From: Izemoplasma sp964435595 | Lineage (GTDB): Bacteria > Bacillota_I > Bacilli_A > Izemoplasmatales > Izemoplasmataceae | Direction of reading: 5' to 3' | Length of the DNA: 64,000 nt | Assembly: GCA_964435595.1 (NCBI GenBank) | Contig: CAYSZV010000004.1 | Span: 1-64,000, forward strand | Shown here: one piece after another, positions 18,106 through 26,600 of the stretch | Layout: each line of letters opens with the position of its first letter | Numbering within the stretch: position 1 is the first letter of the stretch | Position numbers and translations under genes: made by a program | The notes under the pieces: generated by a model | Databases searched by the model: none | Told to the model about the DNA's origin: nothing | Seen by the model: only the letters and a program-made list of their open reading frames with translations

Positions 18106-18137
18106 AAAAGGAATCTTCACTTTTGAAGATTCCTTTT
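18106..18137. terminator. Bidirectional terminator between convergent genes
   Basis: Near-perfect 13-pair stem AAAAGGAATCTTC / GAAGATTCCTTTT with a six-base loop. It serves the GNAT gene (plus strand) and the membrane-protein gene (minus strand). Confidence 0.85.
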
Positions 18138-18144
18138 ACTTTCC

Positions 18145-19701
18145 TTATAAAATGATTAAACTCAATAACACACCAATTACACCAATAATTGCAAGTGCTG
18201 CAACTGCTTTTTTAGGCATTTCTCCATTATTACTCATAGCTTTACCAAACATACCAAATACAAATGGGTGAATCAAGAACGGCATTGCGAAAATGAAACT
18301 AATCAATGCACTAGGTTGCATTGCTGGATCAAATCCACTTGCACTTACATCAAACATACCACCTTGAATAGAAGCAAATAATCCAAAGTGCGAAATCGCA
18401 CTCGAGTTTGCCATAGCAGCATTATGTAATTCCATACCAAATGCATCTAGTAAGACAAATCCACCAAATACAGCTACCAATTGCCATCCAATACTGAAGA
18501 AAATCAAACCTTTGATTTCTTCTTTTTCTTGATTGTCTGCATTTCTCAATGTTTTAAGCGCTACATATGTCAAGGCAACTCCAATCAATACAACAAGGAT
18601 TGCTGGGATTACCAATAGCTCATTTCTACTTGCACTTAGAGCAAGAATTGTAAACACAAAAATATGTCCAAAGAATGGAATATTGATCATAATTGGTGCA
18701 CGTTCTTTCGCTACTTCACCAATATCTCCAGCTGTACATGCACCAGTTAATCCACTATGTGATAAACTACCTGCCATACCAGGAGCCAAAATATCTACTT
18801 TATTACTTTTACCAATGAATACAAGTAATGCAATACCACCGAACATCCAGAACAATTGTCCAAAGAATCCATATGCCATTACTTCTGTCATTCCATCCAT
18901 TGTGAAGGCTGAAGCCAATCTTGTACCACCAACGATAAATACTGCTGCTAATACCATCGGAATACCAGCAAACAATAATGCTCTCATCGTTGGACCTGGT
19001 CTCCAATCACTAAAAATCATTCCAAGACCACTACTCAATAACATTGCAAAGAAGATTTGTGGTAAAGCAATAATATCTTTTATACCACCTGCAATAATAA
19101 ATGATAAGACTAAGATTGCCATAATCACCGCAAGTTCAATAATCCCTCTTCCCAAATAGACTCTCTTATTTGCGATTTTCGCTTTACTATCAATAAAGAT
19201 GATACTACCTGCAAGCCCTAAGAATGCAATCAAGGGTAAGAACGGTGACAAAGTACCAACCGTTTTATCACTAATCGCTTCATAAATCATCCAAATAATT
19301 GCGTTCACTCCAACTAAAATAAAGAATGCGCGCACCATGAATACAAATTGTGTTCCTTTTGTACCCAATATAATTTCTTCTTCGTTCAGTGTGACATCAT
19401 CCTCTTTTAATTCTTTTGGATTCCAGAACGTATTTCTTAATTTCTGACCTCCAACAAAGAACGTAACCACAAGAGCAATAACTGTTGTTCCACTAGTAAA
19501 TCCTACCATTGGGAATCCTGGTAATCCTGGTTCTCCAAGTCCCGTAGACTCAATGATATATCCTAAAAATAGTCCAAATACAACTATAATGAGGATAGGT
19601 GAATACTTTGTACCAGCTACTACACTTCTACTAATTAGGATCACGGGTAGTAATAATACCAAAGTAAACATGAAATGTATTAAAAATTCAGTAAATTCCA
19701 T
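18145..19701 (-). CDS. Multi-pass membrane protein of unrecognised family, candidate transporter
   Basis: The 518-residue protein has about twelve to thirteen hydrophobic segments and no large soluble domain, which fits a secondary transporter. Gly-rich stretches near the middle (DILAPGMAGSLSHSGLTGACTAGDIG, residues about 305-330) and HNAAMANSSAISHFG in the C-terminal third look like conserved functional loops. I do not recognise the family; GltS-type symporters are a weak comparison only. It is the last gene of the vor-ptb-buk operon, behind a hairpin at 19725-19757, so import of branched-chain amino acids or export of the fatty acid product is a reasonable guess. The ribosome site is AAAGGAGG. 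Confidence 0.75.
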   Translation of the reverse strand: MEFTEFLIHFMFTLVLLLPVILISRSVVAGTKYSPILIIVVFGLFLGYIIESTGLGEPGLPGFPMVGFTSGTTVIALVVTFFVGGQKLRNTFWNPKELKEDDVTLNEEEIILGTKGTQFVFMVRAFFILVGVNAIIWMIYEAISDKTVGTLSPFLPLIAFLGLAGSIIFIDSKAKIANKRVYLGRGIIELAVIMAILVLSFIIAGGIKDIIALPQIFFAMLLSSGLGMIFSDWRPGPTMRALLFAGIPMVLAAVFIVGGTRLASAFTMDGMTEVMAYGFFGQLFWMFGGIALLVFIGKSNKVDILAPGMAGSLSHSGLTGACTAGDIGEVAKERAPIMINIPFFGHIFVFTILALSASRNELLVIPAILVVLIGVALTYVALKTLRNADNQEKEEIKGLIFFSIGWQLVAVFGGFVLLDAFGMELHNAAMANSSAISHFGLFASIQGGMFDVSASGFDPAMQPSALISFIFAMPFLIHPFVFGMFGKAMSNNGEMPKKAVAALAIIGVIGVLLSLIIL

Positions 19702-19724
19702 ATGTTTCCTCCTTTTATTTTTAT

Positions 19725-19757
19725 ATAAAAAAGAGACGACCTAAAAAAGGACATCCC
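19725..19757 (-). terminator. Partial terminator between buk and the membrane-protein gene
   Basis: Minus-strand stem GGGATGTCC / GGTCGTCTC (one mismatch, two G-T pairs), a T-rich loop, then TTTTTTATAT. It probably lowers transcription of the membrane protein relative to the enzymes upstream. Confidence 0.6.
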
Positions 19758-20821
19758 TATTCATAATTTCGCAAGTCAATTGGTGCTCTCAAATACTCAT
19801 ACATATTATATGCCAACGCTTCCAATTCATTCTCACCTGGATAGACAACAATATCCCCAAGATGATCAATATATTCTAGCAAAGGTTGCAAGACATCTTG
19901 ATTGTATGCAAGCCCACCAGTAATAATTATAGCATCTAAATTATTTCTTGTCACTGCATAAAGACTACCAATTTCCTTGGCAATCTGATAGACCATAGCT
20001 TTCATTACTCGTTTGGCAAATACTTCACCTGAAGCAATTCGATCACTTACTTCTTCTGCATTATTGGTACCCAAATACGAAACCAATCCACCAAACCCAT
20101 AATTCATCTTTTGAAGTTGTTCCAAAGTGTATTGACCACTAAGTGCCATTTCATATACAGCACCAACAGGTAATCCACCTGTTCTTTCTGGTGACATCGG
20201 TCCTTCTCCATTTAACGCGTTATTGACATCAGTCACTCTTCCACGCTTATGAAGTCCAACACTAATCCCACCACCTAAATGAGCAACAATTAAATTAATT
20301 TCATCATAATCCATACCAATTCGTGCAGCATATTTTTTGGCAACTGCTTTTTGATTCAAAGCATGCCAAATCGATTTTCGTTCAATTCCATTTAATCCAC
20401 TAATCTTAGCAACACTACTCATCTCATCTACAACAACAGGATCGGCAATAAATGCCTCTTTTCCCACTAATGTAGCCAAATCATGAGCAAGTAATCCACC
20501 AAGATTTGAAGCATGTGTTCCATAAGTCTCTGATTTCAAATCTTTAATCATTTGATCATTCACTCTATAAATTCCAGATTTGATCGGTTTCATCAGTCCA
20601 CCACGACCAATAAATCCATCAATATCTTGTAGAGTCATATTATTATCAGATAAAAAAGTAAGAATCAATTGTTTTCGAAAGGGAATTTGTTCAGATAAAG
20701 TTTCATATTTATCTAAATCTTTACTTGAATGACTAATGCTTTTTTGAGCAGTTAATTCTAAATCATTATACAAGGCAACCTTTGTCGAAGTACTTCCAGG
20801 ATTAATCGCTAAAATAATCAT
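19757..20821 (-). CDS. buk: Butyrate kinase (branched-chain acyl kinase)
   Basis: Buk makes ATP from butyryl- or branched acyl-phosphate. The 354-residue ASKHA-fold protein opens with ILAINPGSTSTKVALYND (phosphate loop 1), and has IGRGGLMKPIKSGIY, THASNLGGLLAHDLA, LIVAHLGGGISVGLH and DAIIITGGLAYN, all typical of Buk. The start codon overlaps the ptb stop by four bases (ATGA). Next to a ferredoxin-dependent 2-oxo-acid oxidoreductase it probably works on isobutyryl-, isovaleryl- and 2-methylbutyryl-phosphate in addition to butyryl-phosphate. Confidence 0.96.
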   Translation of the reverse strand: MIILAINPGSTSTKVALYNDLELTAQKSISHSSKDLDKYETLSEQIPFRKQLILTFLSDNNMTLQDIDGFIGRGGLMKPIKSGIYRVNDQMIKDLKSETYGTHASNLGGLLAHDLATLVGKEAFIADPVVVDEMSSVAKISGLNGIERKSIWHALNQKAVAKKYAARIGMDYDEINLIVAHLGGGISVGLHKRGRVTDVNNALNGEGPMSPERTGGLPVGAVYEMALSGQYTLEQLQKMNYGFGGLVSYLGTNNAEEVSDRIASGEVFAKRVMKAMVYQIAKEIGSLYAVTRNNLDAIIITGGLAYNQDVLQPLLEYIDHLGDIVVYPGENELEALAYNMYEYLRAPIDLRNYE

Positions 20822-21720
20822 AAGATATCAGTGCTCACAACTGCCAAGGCAATAGAATATAATTTAGACTTATAAGAATCTGCTCGACTCGTTAAAACGA
20901 TTGGATTTCTCGCACCGAGAACCAATCCTGCTGCCGTTGTATTCGCCAGGAATGTTGTAGCCTTATAAAATGTATTTCCTGAGACAACACAAGGGAAAAT
21001 GAGTATATCTGCATCTCCAGCAACGACATGAGTGATTCCTTTCACATCAGCAGATTCATGTGACAATGCAACATCTACACTAAAGGGACCACCAATGTAC
21101 CATTTATCTGAATCCTTTAATTGTTCGACTATTTCTCTCGCCTCAACTGTAGAAGGAATATCTTCATTAACAGATTCAACTGCACTAATCAAAGCAATCT
21201 TAGGTTTAAAAATTCCCAAACTAGTTACAAAATTATAGGTATTAGATAAAATTTGCTTCTTCTCTTCAACATTTGGTAATGTATGCATATCACTATCGGA
21301 AATAAATAATAATTTATGGTAATTTGGTATATCTAATACACCGATATGTGATAATATTTCATCTTTTACAAGTCCATAGTCTGGGTCTTGAACATACTTC
21401 AATAACATTTGAGATTGAAGTTGTCCTTTCATTAATATTGAACTTTCCTGCTTGCTAACCAATTTGACACTCATCATTGCAGCATCATCTTTGCTTTTCG
21501 CATTATAGATTTCATATCCACTTTTACTAATACCCAATTCCATTAGTAAGTCTAATATTTTTTTCTTATTCCCCACTAAAACGGGGCGTATAAGCCCCAT
21601 TAAAAATGCATCATTGATAGCGATGATGATTGCACGATCTTCTGGATTCGCAACAATCAAATCCTTTGTTTCTAATTTCGTTGCATAATCAACTACTTGT
21701 TGGAAATTTCGAAACATCAT
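20818..21720 (-). CDS. ptb: Phosphate butyryltransferase
   Basis: Ptb exchanges CoA for phosphate on butyryl- or branched acyl-CoA, giving the substrate of Buk. The 300-residue protein has the phosphotransacetylase fold: RAIIIAINDAFLMGLIRPVLVG, GIFKPKIALISAVESVNEDIPST, VAGDADILIFPCVVSGNTFYK and NPIVLTSRADSYKSKLYSIALA. The start is ATG 21720 with AGGAGTGG upstream. It lies 11 bases after the vorC-like gene and is coupled to buk. Confidence 0.95.
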   Translation of the reverse strand: MMFRNFQQVVDYATKLETKDLIVANPEDRAIIIAINDAFLMGLIRPVLVGNKKKILDLLMELGISKSGYEIYNAKSKDDAAMMSVKLVSKQESSILMKGQLQSQMLLKYVQDPDYGLVKDEILSHIGVLDIPNYHKLLFISDSDMHTLPNVEEKKQILSNTYNFVTSLGIFKPKIALISAVESVNEDIPSTVEAREIVEQLKDSDKWYIGGPFSVDVALSHESADVKGITHVVAGDADILIFPCVVSGNTFYKATTFLANTTAAGLVLGARNPIVLTSRADSYKSKLYSIALAVVSTDIL

Positions 21721-21731
21721 AATTCCACTCC

Positions 21732-22271
21732 TTACACTACTGCTTTTCTCCCAGCTTCTAAAGCTTTTTGATTGATTTCAATCAATTTTGCTTTACTACC
21801 AGTGAACTTCTTCTTCATTATATCAAGAATTTCGTCTTCTGTGAATACTTTTGTAATTGCTAAGTATGCTCCCAGCATAACCATGTTGGCAACTTTTAAA
21901 TTCCCTAGCCTTAAAGCGATATTATTACAGTCTACTTCATGGACATTAATATCATCACGATATTCTACATCAACTACTAGTGATGTATTAACAAAACAGT
22001 GTCCATCTTTTTTTAACTTAGGCATAAATTTTGATAAGGATGGCTTATTCATAATCATAATACTATCTGGTGTTGAAATAACTGGACTGTTTACGTAAGC
22101 TTCACTTATTGTAACACTACAATTTGCTGTTCCTCCACGTGTTTCAGGTCCATATGAAGGGAACCACAAAGTATTGATATCTTTTTCTGTTGCGGCATAA
22201 CTAAGAAGTTGTCCCATTGTCATTACACCTTGTCCACCGAATCCGGCGATGATTACTTTTTCATTAATCAT
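21732..22271 (-). CDS. vorC: 2-oxo-acid:ferredoxin oxidoreductase, gamma subunit
   Basis: The 179-residue protein is the pyruvate/2-oxo-acid oxidoreductase gamma domain: KVIIAGFGGQGVMTMGQLLSYAA at the N-terminus, then WFPSYGPETRGGTANCSVTIS. It forms part of the CoA-binding side of the complex. It overlaps the beta subunit gene by four bases. Members of this family act on 2-oxoglutarate or on branched-chain 2-oxo acids; ptb and buk just downstream favour the branched-chain (Vor) assignment. Confidence 0.93.
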   Translation of the reverse strand: MINEKVIIAGFGGQGVMTMGQLLSYAATEKDINTLWFPSYGPETRGGTANCSVTISEAYVNSPVISTPDSIMIMNKPSLSKFMPKLKKDGHCFVNTSLVVDVEYRDDINVHEVDCNNIALRLGNLKVANMVMLGAYLAITKVFTEDEILDIMKKKFTGSKAKLIEINQKALEAGRKAVV

Positions 22272-23029
22272 TTTTCTTCACCTACTGTATTGTCTTTATA
22301 GACACCCAATGGATAGTAAGGGATTAGATTATCAACTGCCCAATCAATTGCATTCTTTGGAGTCATCCCCCAGTTTACTGGACAAGTAGATATAAATTCT
22401 ATTAAAGAAAATCCTTTTTTATCTGCTTGAATTTGAAAGGCTTTTTTCAACGCTTTTTTTGCCTTAAATACATGTTGAGGATTGTGCACACTTACACGTT
22501 CTACATAAGTAGCTCCAGGTATAGTAGCCATTAATTCAGATATTTTCAAAGGCAATCCTTGGGTAACTGGATCTCTACCGTCTTGTGATGTCGTCGTTAC
22601 TTGTCCTGGTAATGTTGTTGGTGCCATTTGTCCACCAGTCATTCCATAAATTGCATTGTTGACAAATACGATAGTTAGGTTTTCACCACGTGCTGCAGCA
22701 TGAATCGCTTCTGCGATACCAATACTAGCTAAGTCGCCATCACCTTGATAAGTAAATACGATAGTATCTGGCTTCACTCTTTTGATACCTGTTGCGACAG
22801 CAGGTGCTCTACCATGTGCTGCTTGTTGCATATCACAAGAAAAGAAATCATAGTTCAATGCCGAACATCCAACACTAGAAATTCCTACTGCATGATCTAA
22901 TAAATCTAATTCTACTAACGATTCTGCCACTAATTTATGAATGACTCCATGAGTACATCCTGGACAATATGAATTTGCTACATCAGCAAGTCCTTCTGAT
23001 CTTTTATATACAGTTTTTACGTTACTCAT
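22268..23029 (-). CDS. vorA: 2-oxo-acid:ferredoxin oxidoreductase, beta (thiamine diphosphate) subunit
   Basis: The 253-residue protein binds thiamine diphosphate: the CPGC motif (SYCPGCTHGVIHKL), and GDGDLASIGIAEAIHAAARG with the cofactor motif ending in NNAIYGMTGGQMAPTT. It decarboxylates the 2-oxo acid and passes electrons to ferredoxin. The gene overlaps its neighbours on both sides by four bases, a tightly coupled arrangement. Substrate (2-oxoisovalerate type rather than 2-oxoglutarate) is inferred from the operon. Confidence 0.95.
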   Translation of the reverse strand: MSNVKTVYKRSEGLADVANSYCPGCTHGVIHKLVAESLVELDLLDHAVGISSVGCSALNYDFFSCDMQQAAHGRAPAVATGIKRVKPDTIVFTYQGDGDLASIGIAEAIHAAARGENLTIVFVNNAIYGMTGGQMAPTTLPGQVTTTSQDGRDPVTQGLPLKISELMATIPGATYVERVSVHNPQHVFKAKKALKKAFQIQADKKGFSLIEFISTCPVNWGMTPKNAIDWAVDNLIPYYPLGVYKDNTVGEEK

Positions 23030-24090
23030 TTTGTGTCACCTACTAACTTTTTCACTTGATCAACAATTTCTTCTGCTTCTGGTACAATTCCACCAACACG
23101 TCCATAAAAGTGAATAGGAAGTCTACCTTCTACAGTCATCTTAACATCATCAACCATTTGTCCTAAATTCATTTCAACTACCAATAATGTACGAACAGTT
23201 TTTGGTAATTCATCAAATGCCTTTGTTGGGAACGGATAAATTGTAATAGGTCTTACGATACCACAATTGATTCCTTCTTCTTTTAACATTTCAATCGCTG
23301 TTCTTGCGATTCTTGCAGTCGATCCGAATGCTACAATTGCGATTTCTGCATGTTCCATATTTATCATTTCATAACGTTGATGATCACGCTTCATTTCATC
23401 ATATTTCGATTTTAATTTTAAATTATGTTGTTCTAACACAGCTGGATCTAGATATAAAGAATTGATAATGTTTTTCTTTCTTCCTTTACGTTCTCCATCT
23501 GCACGCCATGTTTTTTCTTTTAAGTCCCATTTTGGTACCGGTCTCTCAAAATCAACTGGTTCCATCATTTGTCCAATTAGACCATCCACTGCAATCATAA
23601 CTGGGTTTCTAAAGTAATCAGCAATATCAAATGATTCTTTGATCAAATCAACCGCTTCTTGTAGTGATTCTGGAGCCAAACTATATAAATAATAATCTCC
23701 ATTCCCTCCACCACGAGTGATTTGTTTGTAGTCTGCTTGTGAAGGTTGAATTCCACCAAGACCAGGTCCACCACGCATTACATTGATGATTACTGCAGGT
23801 AATTCTGCTCCTGCGATATAAGTGATACCTTCTTGTTTCAATGCAATCCCAGGACTACTTGAACTCGTCATAACACGCGCTCCTGCCCCTGCAGCACCAT
23901 ATACCATATTAATTGCTGCAACTTCACTTTCAGCTTGCACGAATGCACGACCGTTAAGAGCCATATGCTTACTCAAATACTCAGGTAATTCATTTTGCGG
24001 TGTGATTGGATATCCATAAAATGCATCGAGTCCAGCTTTGATTGCTGCCAACGCCATCGCTTCATTACCTTTCATTAATACTTTTGCCAT
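23026..24090 (-). CDS. vorB: 2-oxo-acid:ferredoxin oxidoreductase, alpha subunit
   Basis: The 354-residue alpha subunit carries the pyrimidine-binding half of the active site: VLMKGNEAMALAAIKAGLDAFYGYPITPQNELPEYL, QAESEVAAINMVYGAAGAGARVMTSSSSPG, and the C-terminal transketolase-like domain ending in FPTKAFDELPKTVRTLLVVEMNLGQM. It is shorter than PorA-type enzymes, as expected for Vor/Kor. The start overlaps the ferredoxin stop in a TAATG junction. Confidence 0.95.
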   Translation of the reverse strand: MAKVLMKGNEAMALAAIKAGLDAFYGYPITPQNELPEYLSKHMALNGRAFVQAESEVAAINMVYGAAGAGARVMTSSSSPGIALKQEGITYIAGAELPAVIINVMRGGPGLGGIQPSQADYKQITRGGGNGDYYLYSLAPESLQEAVDLIKESFDIADYFRNPVMIAVDGLIGQMMEPVDFERPVPKWDLKEKTWRADGERKGRKKNIINSLYLDPAVLEQHNLKLKSKYDEMKRDHQRYEMINMEHAEIAIVAFGSTARIARTAIEMLKEEGINCGIVRPITIYPFPTKAFDELPKTVRTLLVVEMNLGQMVDDVKMTVEGRLPIHFYGRVGGIVPEAEEIVDQVKKLVGDTK

Positions 24091-24320
24091 TATTTTGCCT
24101 CCTTGATGAATTTCTCAACTGTGATTACTGAATCTGGACACATAATTGCACAGAATCCACATCCGATACACTTTTCAGGATCAGTTGTCATTAAAGGCGT
24201 ATATCCTTTTGCATTTGTAGTAGTATTGTCTAACTCCAAAATGTTTACTGGACAATACGTTGTACATAGTGCACACCCTTTACATCTGTCTACATCAATA
24301 ATAATTCTACCTTTTGCCAT
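24090..24320 (-). CDS. vorD: 2-oxo-acid:ferredoxin oxidoreductase, delta subunit (2[4Fe-4S] ferredoxin)
   Basis: The 76-residue protein has two CxxCxxCxxxCP clusters, CKGCALCTTYCPV and CIGCGFCAIMCPDS, so it binds two [4Fe-4S] clusters and carries electrons from the thiamine site to soluble ferredoxin. The start is ATG 24320 with AGGAGG upstream, nine bases after the P-loop gene. It is the first of the four oxidoreductase genes. Confidence 0.95.
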   Translation of the reverse strand: MAKGRIIIDVDRCKGCALCTTYCPVNILELDNTTTNAKGYTPLMTTDPEKCIGCGFCAIMCPDSVITVEKFIKEAK

Positions 24321-24329
24321 GATTTCCTC

Positions 24330-24980
24330 CTATAGCCATTTTCTAGCGACATATCGATTTAACGTGATACGTTCACCTTCAAATGCATATGTAAAATTTT
24401 TATGTTCTTCAACTACAGTATACACAATTGGTATACCCAGTTGTTTACTCACTTCTTTTAAAATTTTTTCTCCCTCAATTACTTCCTCTTCTTGCGTTTC
24501 GTCAATTAAATTTGTATTGTTGATCAGTCCAGTTATCTTTAATTGCGTTTGTGCTTCCAACAAGGTAATTGTATGAATGATTTTTTCTACTGTTGCTGTT
24601 TCTGGTCTAAAAATATTCACTGTACATAAAAAATCGATATTCTCAAAATCAGTTGCCCGATCTAAAAATTGGATTAGTACTTTTGCACCATTTTCAGTTC
24701 CACCTAAATCGTAGATAGCTGTGATATTTTTATTTACAAATGGAATAGCACCTTCACCTGATACATACGGCATATCACTATTCAACATTCCTTTGACTGT
24801 AGATTCTACAAGATGAATACCATGTTCCTCAAACAATCCATCCAATGCTCTTGTTCTAAAATACGGATTAATGATATCTAAATCAACAATATAATCGATT
24901 TTGTTATTCAATGCTAAATTTACACTTATCTCACTTTTTCCACTTCCATAATGCCCTGCAATTATGGTGATCCGTTTCAA
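24330..24980 (-). CDS. P-loop ATP-binding protein heading the vor operon
   Basis: The 216-residue protein has a Walker A motif G9-HYGS-GKS (residues 9-16), VDLDIINPYFRTRAL and AIYDLGGTENGA (Walker B-like), and belongs to a nucleotide-binding group related to CobQ/MinD-type ATPases. Similar proteins are seen beside 2-oxo-acid oxidoreductase and butyrate genes in other anaerobes, but their job is not known; roles in cluster or cofactor insertion are guesses. The start is TTG at 24980, judged by AAGGAGTGG seven bases ahead. It is the first gene of the operon, behind a good promoter and a cre-like site. Confidence 0.75.
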   Translation of the reverse strand: MKRITIIAGHYGSGKSEISVNLALNNKIDYIVDLDIINPYFRTRALDGLFEEHGIHLVESTVKGMLNSDMPYVSGEGAIPFVNKNITAIYDLGGTENGAKVLIQFLDRATDFENIDFLCTVNIFRPETATVEKIIHTITLLEAQTQLKITGLINNTNLIDETQEEEVIEGEKILKEVSKQLGIPIVYTVVEEHKNFTYAFEGERITLNRYVARKWL

Positions 24981-25000
24981 TCTACCACTCCTTATAAAAC

Positions 25001-25016
25001 AAGGTATTCCTACCTT
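25001..25016 (-). other. Small leader hairpin before the vor operon
   Basis: Minus-strand stem AAGGTA / TACCTT with loop GGAA followed by GTTTTAT, just upstream of the ribosome site of the P-loop gene. It is too weak to be a confident terminator. It may protect or partly mask the leader. Confidence 0.3.
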
Positions 25017-25045
25017 ATTTTTATGATGTTCTTGCTTTCATTAAA

Positions 25046-25059
25046 TGAAAGCGTTTTTA
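25046..25059 (-). promoter_or_regulatory. Candidate cre site (CcpA) of the vor-ptb-buk operon
   Basis: TGAAAGCGTTTTTA on the plus strand differs from the cre pattern TGWNANCGNTNWCA at one position. It begins about two bases downstream of the start point predicted from the promoter at 25068-25096, the classical place for catabolite repression. Confidence 0.6.
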
Positions 25060-25067
25060 CGAAAATA

Positions 25068-25096
25068 ATTATAGCAAACAAAAAACCACATTTCAA
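25068..25096 (-). promoter_or_regulatory. Promoter of the vor-ptb-buk operon
   Basis: Minus-strand TTGAAA (25091-25096), 17-base spacer, TATAAT (25068-25073) with a TGC extension. It is one of the strongest-looking promoters in the window. Confidence 0.75.
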
Positions 25097-25159
25097 CTGT
25101 TTGGCACACATTTATAAAATTAAATGTTATTTTTATTATTTACATTTTGTGAGTGTAGC

Positions 25160-25186
25160 AAAAAAGGCTTTATATAGCCTTTTTTA
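25160..25186 (-). terminator. Terminator after the Pr6Pr gene
   Basis: Stem AAAAAGGCT / AGCCTTTTTT with a six-base loop, overlapping the stop codon; T-rich on both strands. Confidence 0.75.
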
Positions 25187-25789
25187 TTGTTTTGTTTTTC
25201 CTGATATTGAAAGAATTTTCAGTGTAATAAATGACAAAATAACGAAAAAAACTACGAGGATACATATCGTTATTACCAAGACAGCAACTGAGATTGTATT
25301 GAGGTCAAAAAACGGATAAAGGTAATCACTAGTGATCGTACCGTATATCAACATAAACACCAAATACAATACTGGATATATAATCCAAAGCAATATATCC
25401 TGAAGTTTATACCAATTTCCCCCATACATAAACAAATATACTATGGATAGAATCGGTACAATATAATGAACCAAATAATTTCCTAAAATCCGAATTCCTG
25501 TAATTTCAAATGTTCCTTGTAACATCGTTGCAAAAACAACAAATGTAATCGTGATATAAATAACTATACCTGGTAGAAATCGTTGAAACAATTCTTGATT
25601 TCTAATTCGTTCGAATTGTCCAAGAAGAAGATACCCAAAAAGAATGAGATTTGACTGTATTGTAAAATATCTTATTAGTCCAATCCCTCGAAAGAAACTA
25701 AAAGTGTCTCCAAACATATGTGATATAATTTCAATTAATATTCCAACCATAGCTAGAACAATAATTGTGAGTTCAAATTTTCGTTTCAT
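25184..25789 (-). CDS. Pr6Pr family membrane protein
   Basis: The 201-residue protein has six membrane segments and the family landmarks: RYFTIQSNLILFGYLL near residue 40, NYLVHYIVPILSIVYLFMY near residue 105, YPVLYLVFMLIYG, and YLYPFFDLNTIS. Pr6Pr proteins are found scattered through Gram-positive bacteria and have no known function. The start is ATG 25789 with AGAGGTGG upstream, 39 bases behind the deacetylase gene. Confidence 0.8.
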   Translation of the reverse strand: MKRKFELTIIVLAMVGILIEIISHMFGDTFSFFRGIGLIRYFTIQSNLILFGYLLLGQFERIRNQELFQRFLPGIVIYITITFVVFATMLQGTFEITGIRILGNYLVHYIVPILSIVYLFMYGGNWYKLQDILLWIIYPVLYLVFMLIYGTITSDYLYPFFDLNTISVAVLVITICILVVFFVILSFITLKILSISGKTKQ

Positions 25790-25808
25790 TCATCCACCTC
25801 TTAAACTA

Positions 25809-25832
25809 ATAGCACCACAGAAGTGATGCTAT
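25809..25832 (-). other. Hairpin at the end of the deacetylase gene
   Basis: Ten-pair stem ATAGCATCAC / GTGGTGCTAT (one G-T pair) with loop TTCT, overlapping the stop codon. There is no T run on the minus strand, so it is more likely an mRNA 3' end or processing structure than a terminator. Confidence 0.4.
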
Positions 25833-26509
25833 GAATGTACTCTATTATAATACTGTTTATAGGTTAAAACCTCTACTTCTTCAATACTAATCAAACGAAA
25901 CAATCGTTCCAATTGATCCCACTTAAACTTATCTTCTTTTAATTCCCAACTATGTAACCAAAGATGGAATAATTCAGCATCCGGATCTTCCATAAAATTA
26001 TCAAACATAAGAAACATATATTGTATTCCTCTGTTTCTTCTTTCACGATCTGAGGTATCAAATGCTAGTCCACTATAATGCAAAGTTGGATGCCATTTAT
26101 AAAAATCAAAAGGTCTATCTGTTGATTCTGACTTTAATGTAGTACGAGCATACTTTATTCCCAAATCCTGTAAGACTTTTATTACAGTATCGTTGTATTC
26201 ACCAAATGGATAGGCAAATCCATGCACTTTTTTCTCTGAATACACTTCAATAAACTCAATATCTTCCTTGATTTGATGAATCACTTCTGCTTTATCTAGT
26301 TCAATTAAATTGGTATGATTGATAGTATGAGATCCTACTTCGTGCCCTTTATAAAGAGTTTTAAGCTCTTTTTTTGTTATATATCCAGGTTTTCCTACAG
26401 TCCCTGAATTGATAAAAAATGTTGCCTTCAAGCCATACTTATCCAACAATTCCACTACTCTTCGATCATGTACTGTGTTGTCATCAAAACTAATTAGAAA
26501 GTATTTCAT
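25829..26509 (-). CDS. Polysaccharide deacetylase (NodB/CE4 domain)
   Basis: The 226-residue protein is a single CE4 domain. The metal and catalytic residues are visible: SFDDNTVHD (motif 1, normally SFDDG), HEVGSHTINHTNL (motif 2, His-x-x-x-His), FAYPFGEYND (motif 3), and HLWLHSWEL near the end. No signal peptide or membrane segment is present, so if the enzyme acts on wall or capsule sugars its route out of the cell is unclear; a cytoplasmic substrate is possible. The start is ATG 26509 with AAGGTGG upstream; the GTG 12 bases earlier is part of the ribosome site. Confidence 0.85.
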   Translation of the reverse strand: MKYFLISFDDNTVHDRRVVELLDKYGLKATFFINSGTVGKPGYITKKELKTLYKGHEVGSHTINHTNLIELDKAEVIHQIKEDIEFIEVYSEKKVHGFAYPFGEYNDTVIKVLQDLGIKYARTTLKSESTDRPFDFYKWHPTLHYSGLAFDTSDRERRNRGIQYMFLMFDNFMEDPDAELFHLWLHSWELKEDKFKWDQLERLFRLISIEEVEVLTYKQYYNRVHS

Positions 26510-26532
26510 AACTATCACCACCTTATATTACT

Positions 26533-26541
26533 ATTATATCA
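26533..26541 (-). promoter_or_regulatory. Extended -10 promoter of the deacetylase gene
   Basis: Minus-strand TGATATAAT, 24 bases ahead of the chosen ATG; no clear -35. Confidence 0.5.
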
Positions 26542-26572
26542 AATTTTTTTACAATTGTGCTATAGAAACATA

Positions 26573-26598
26573 ATAAAAGAAGAATCTTTCGATTCTCC
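26573..26598 (-). terminator. Terminator after leuS
   Basis: Stem AGAATC / GATTCT with loop GAAA, followed on the minus strand by TCTTTTATT, just behind the leuS stop. Confidence 0.6.
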
Positions 26599-26600
26599 TA

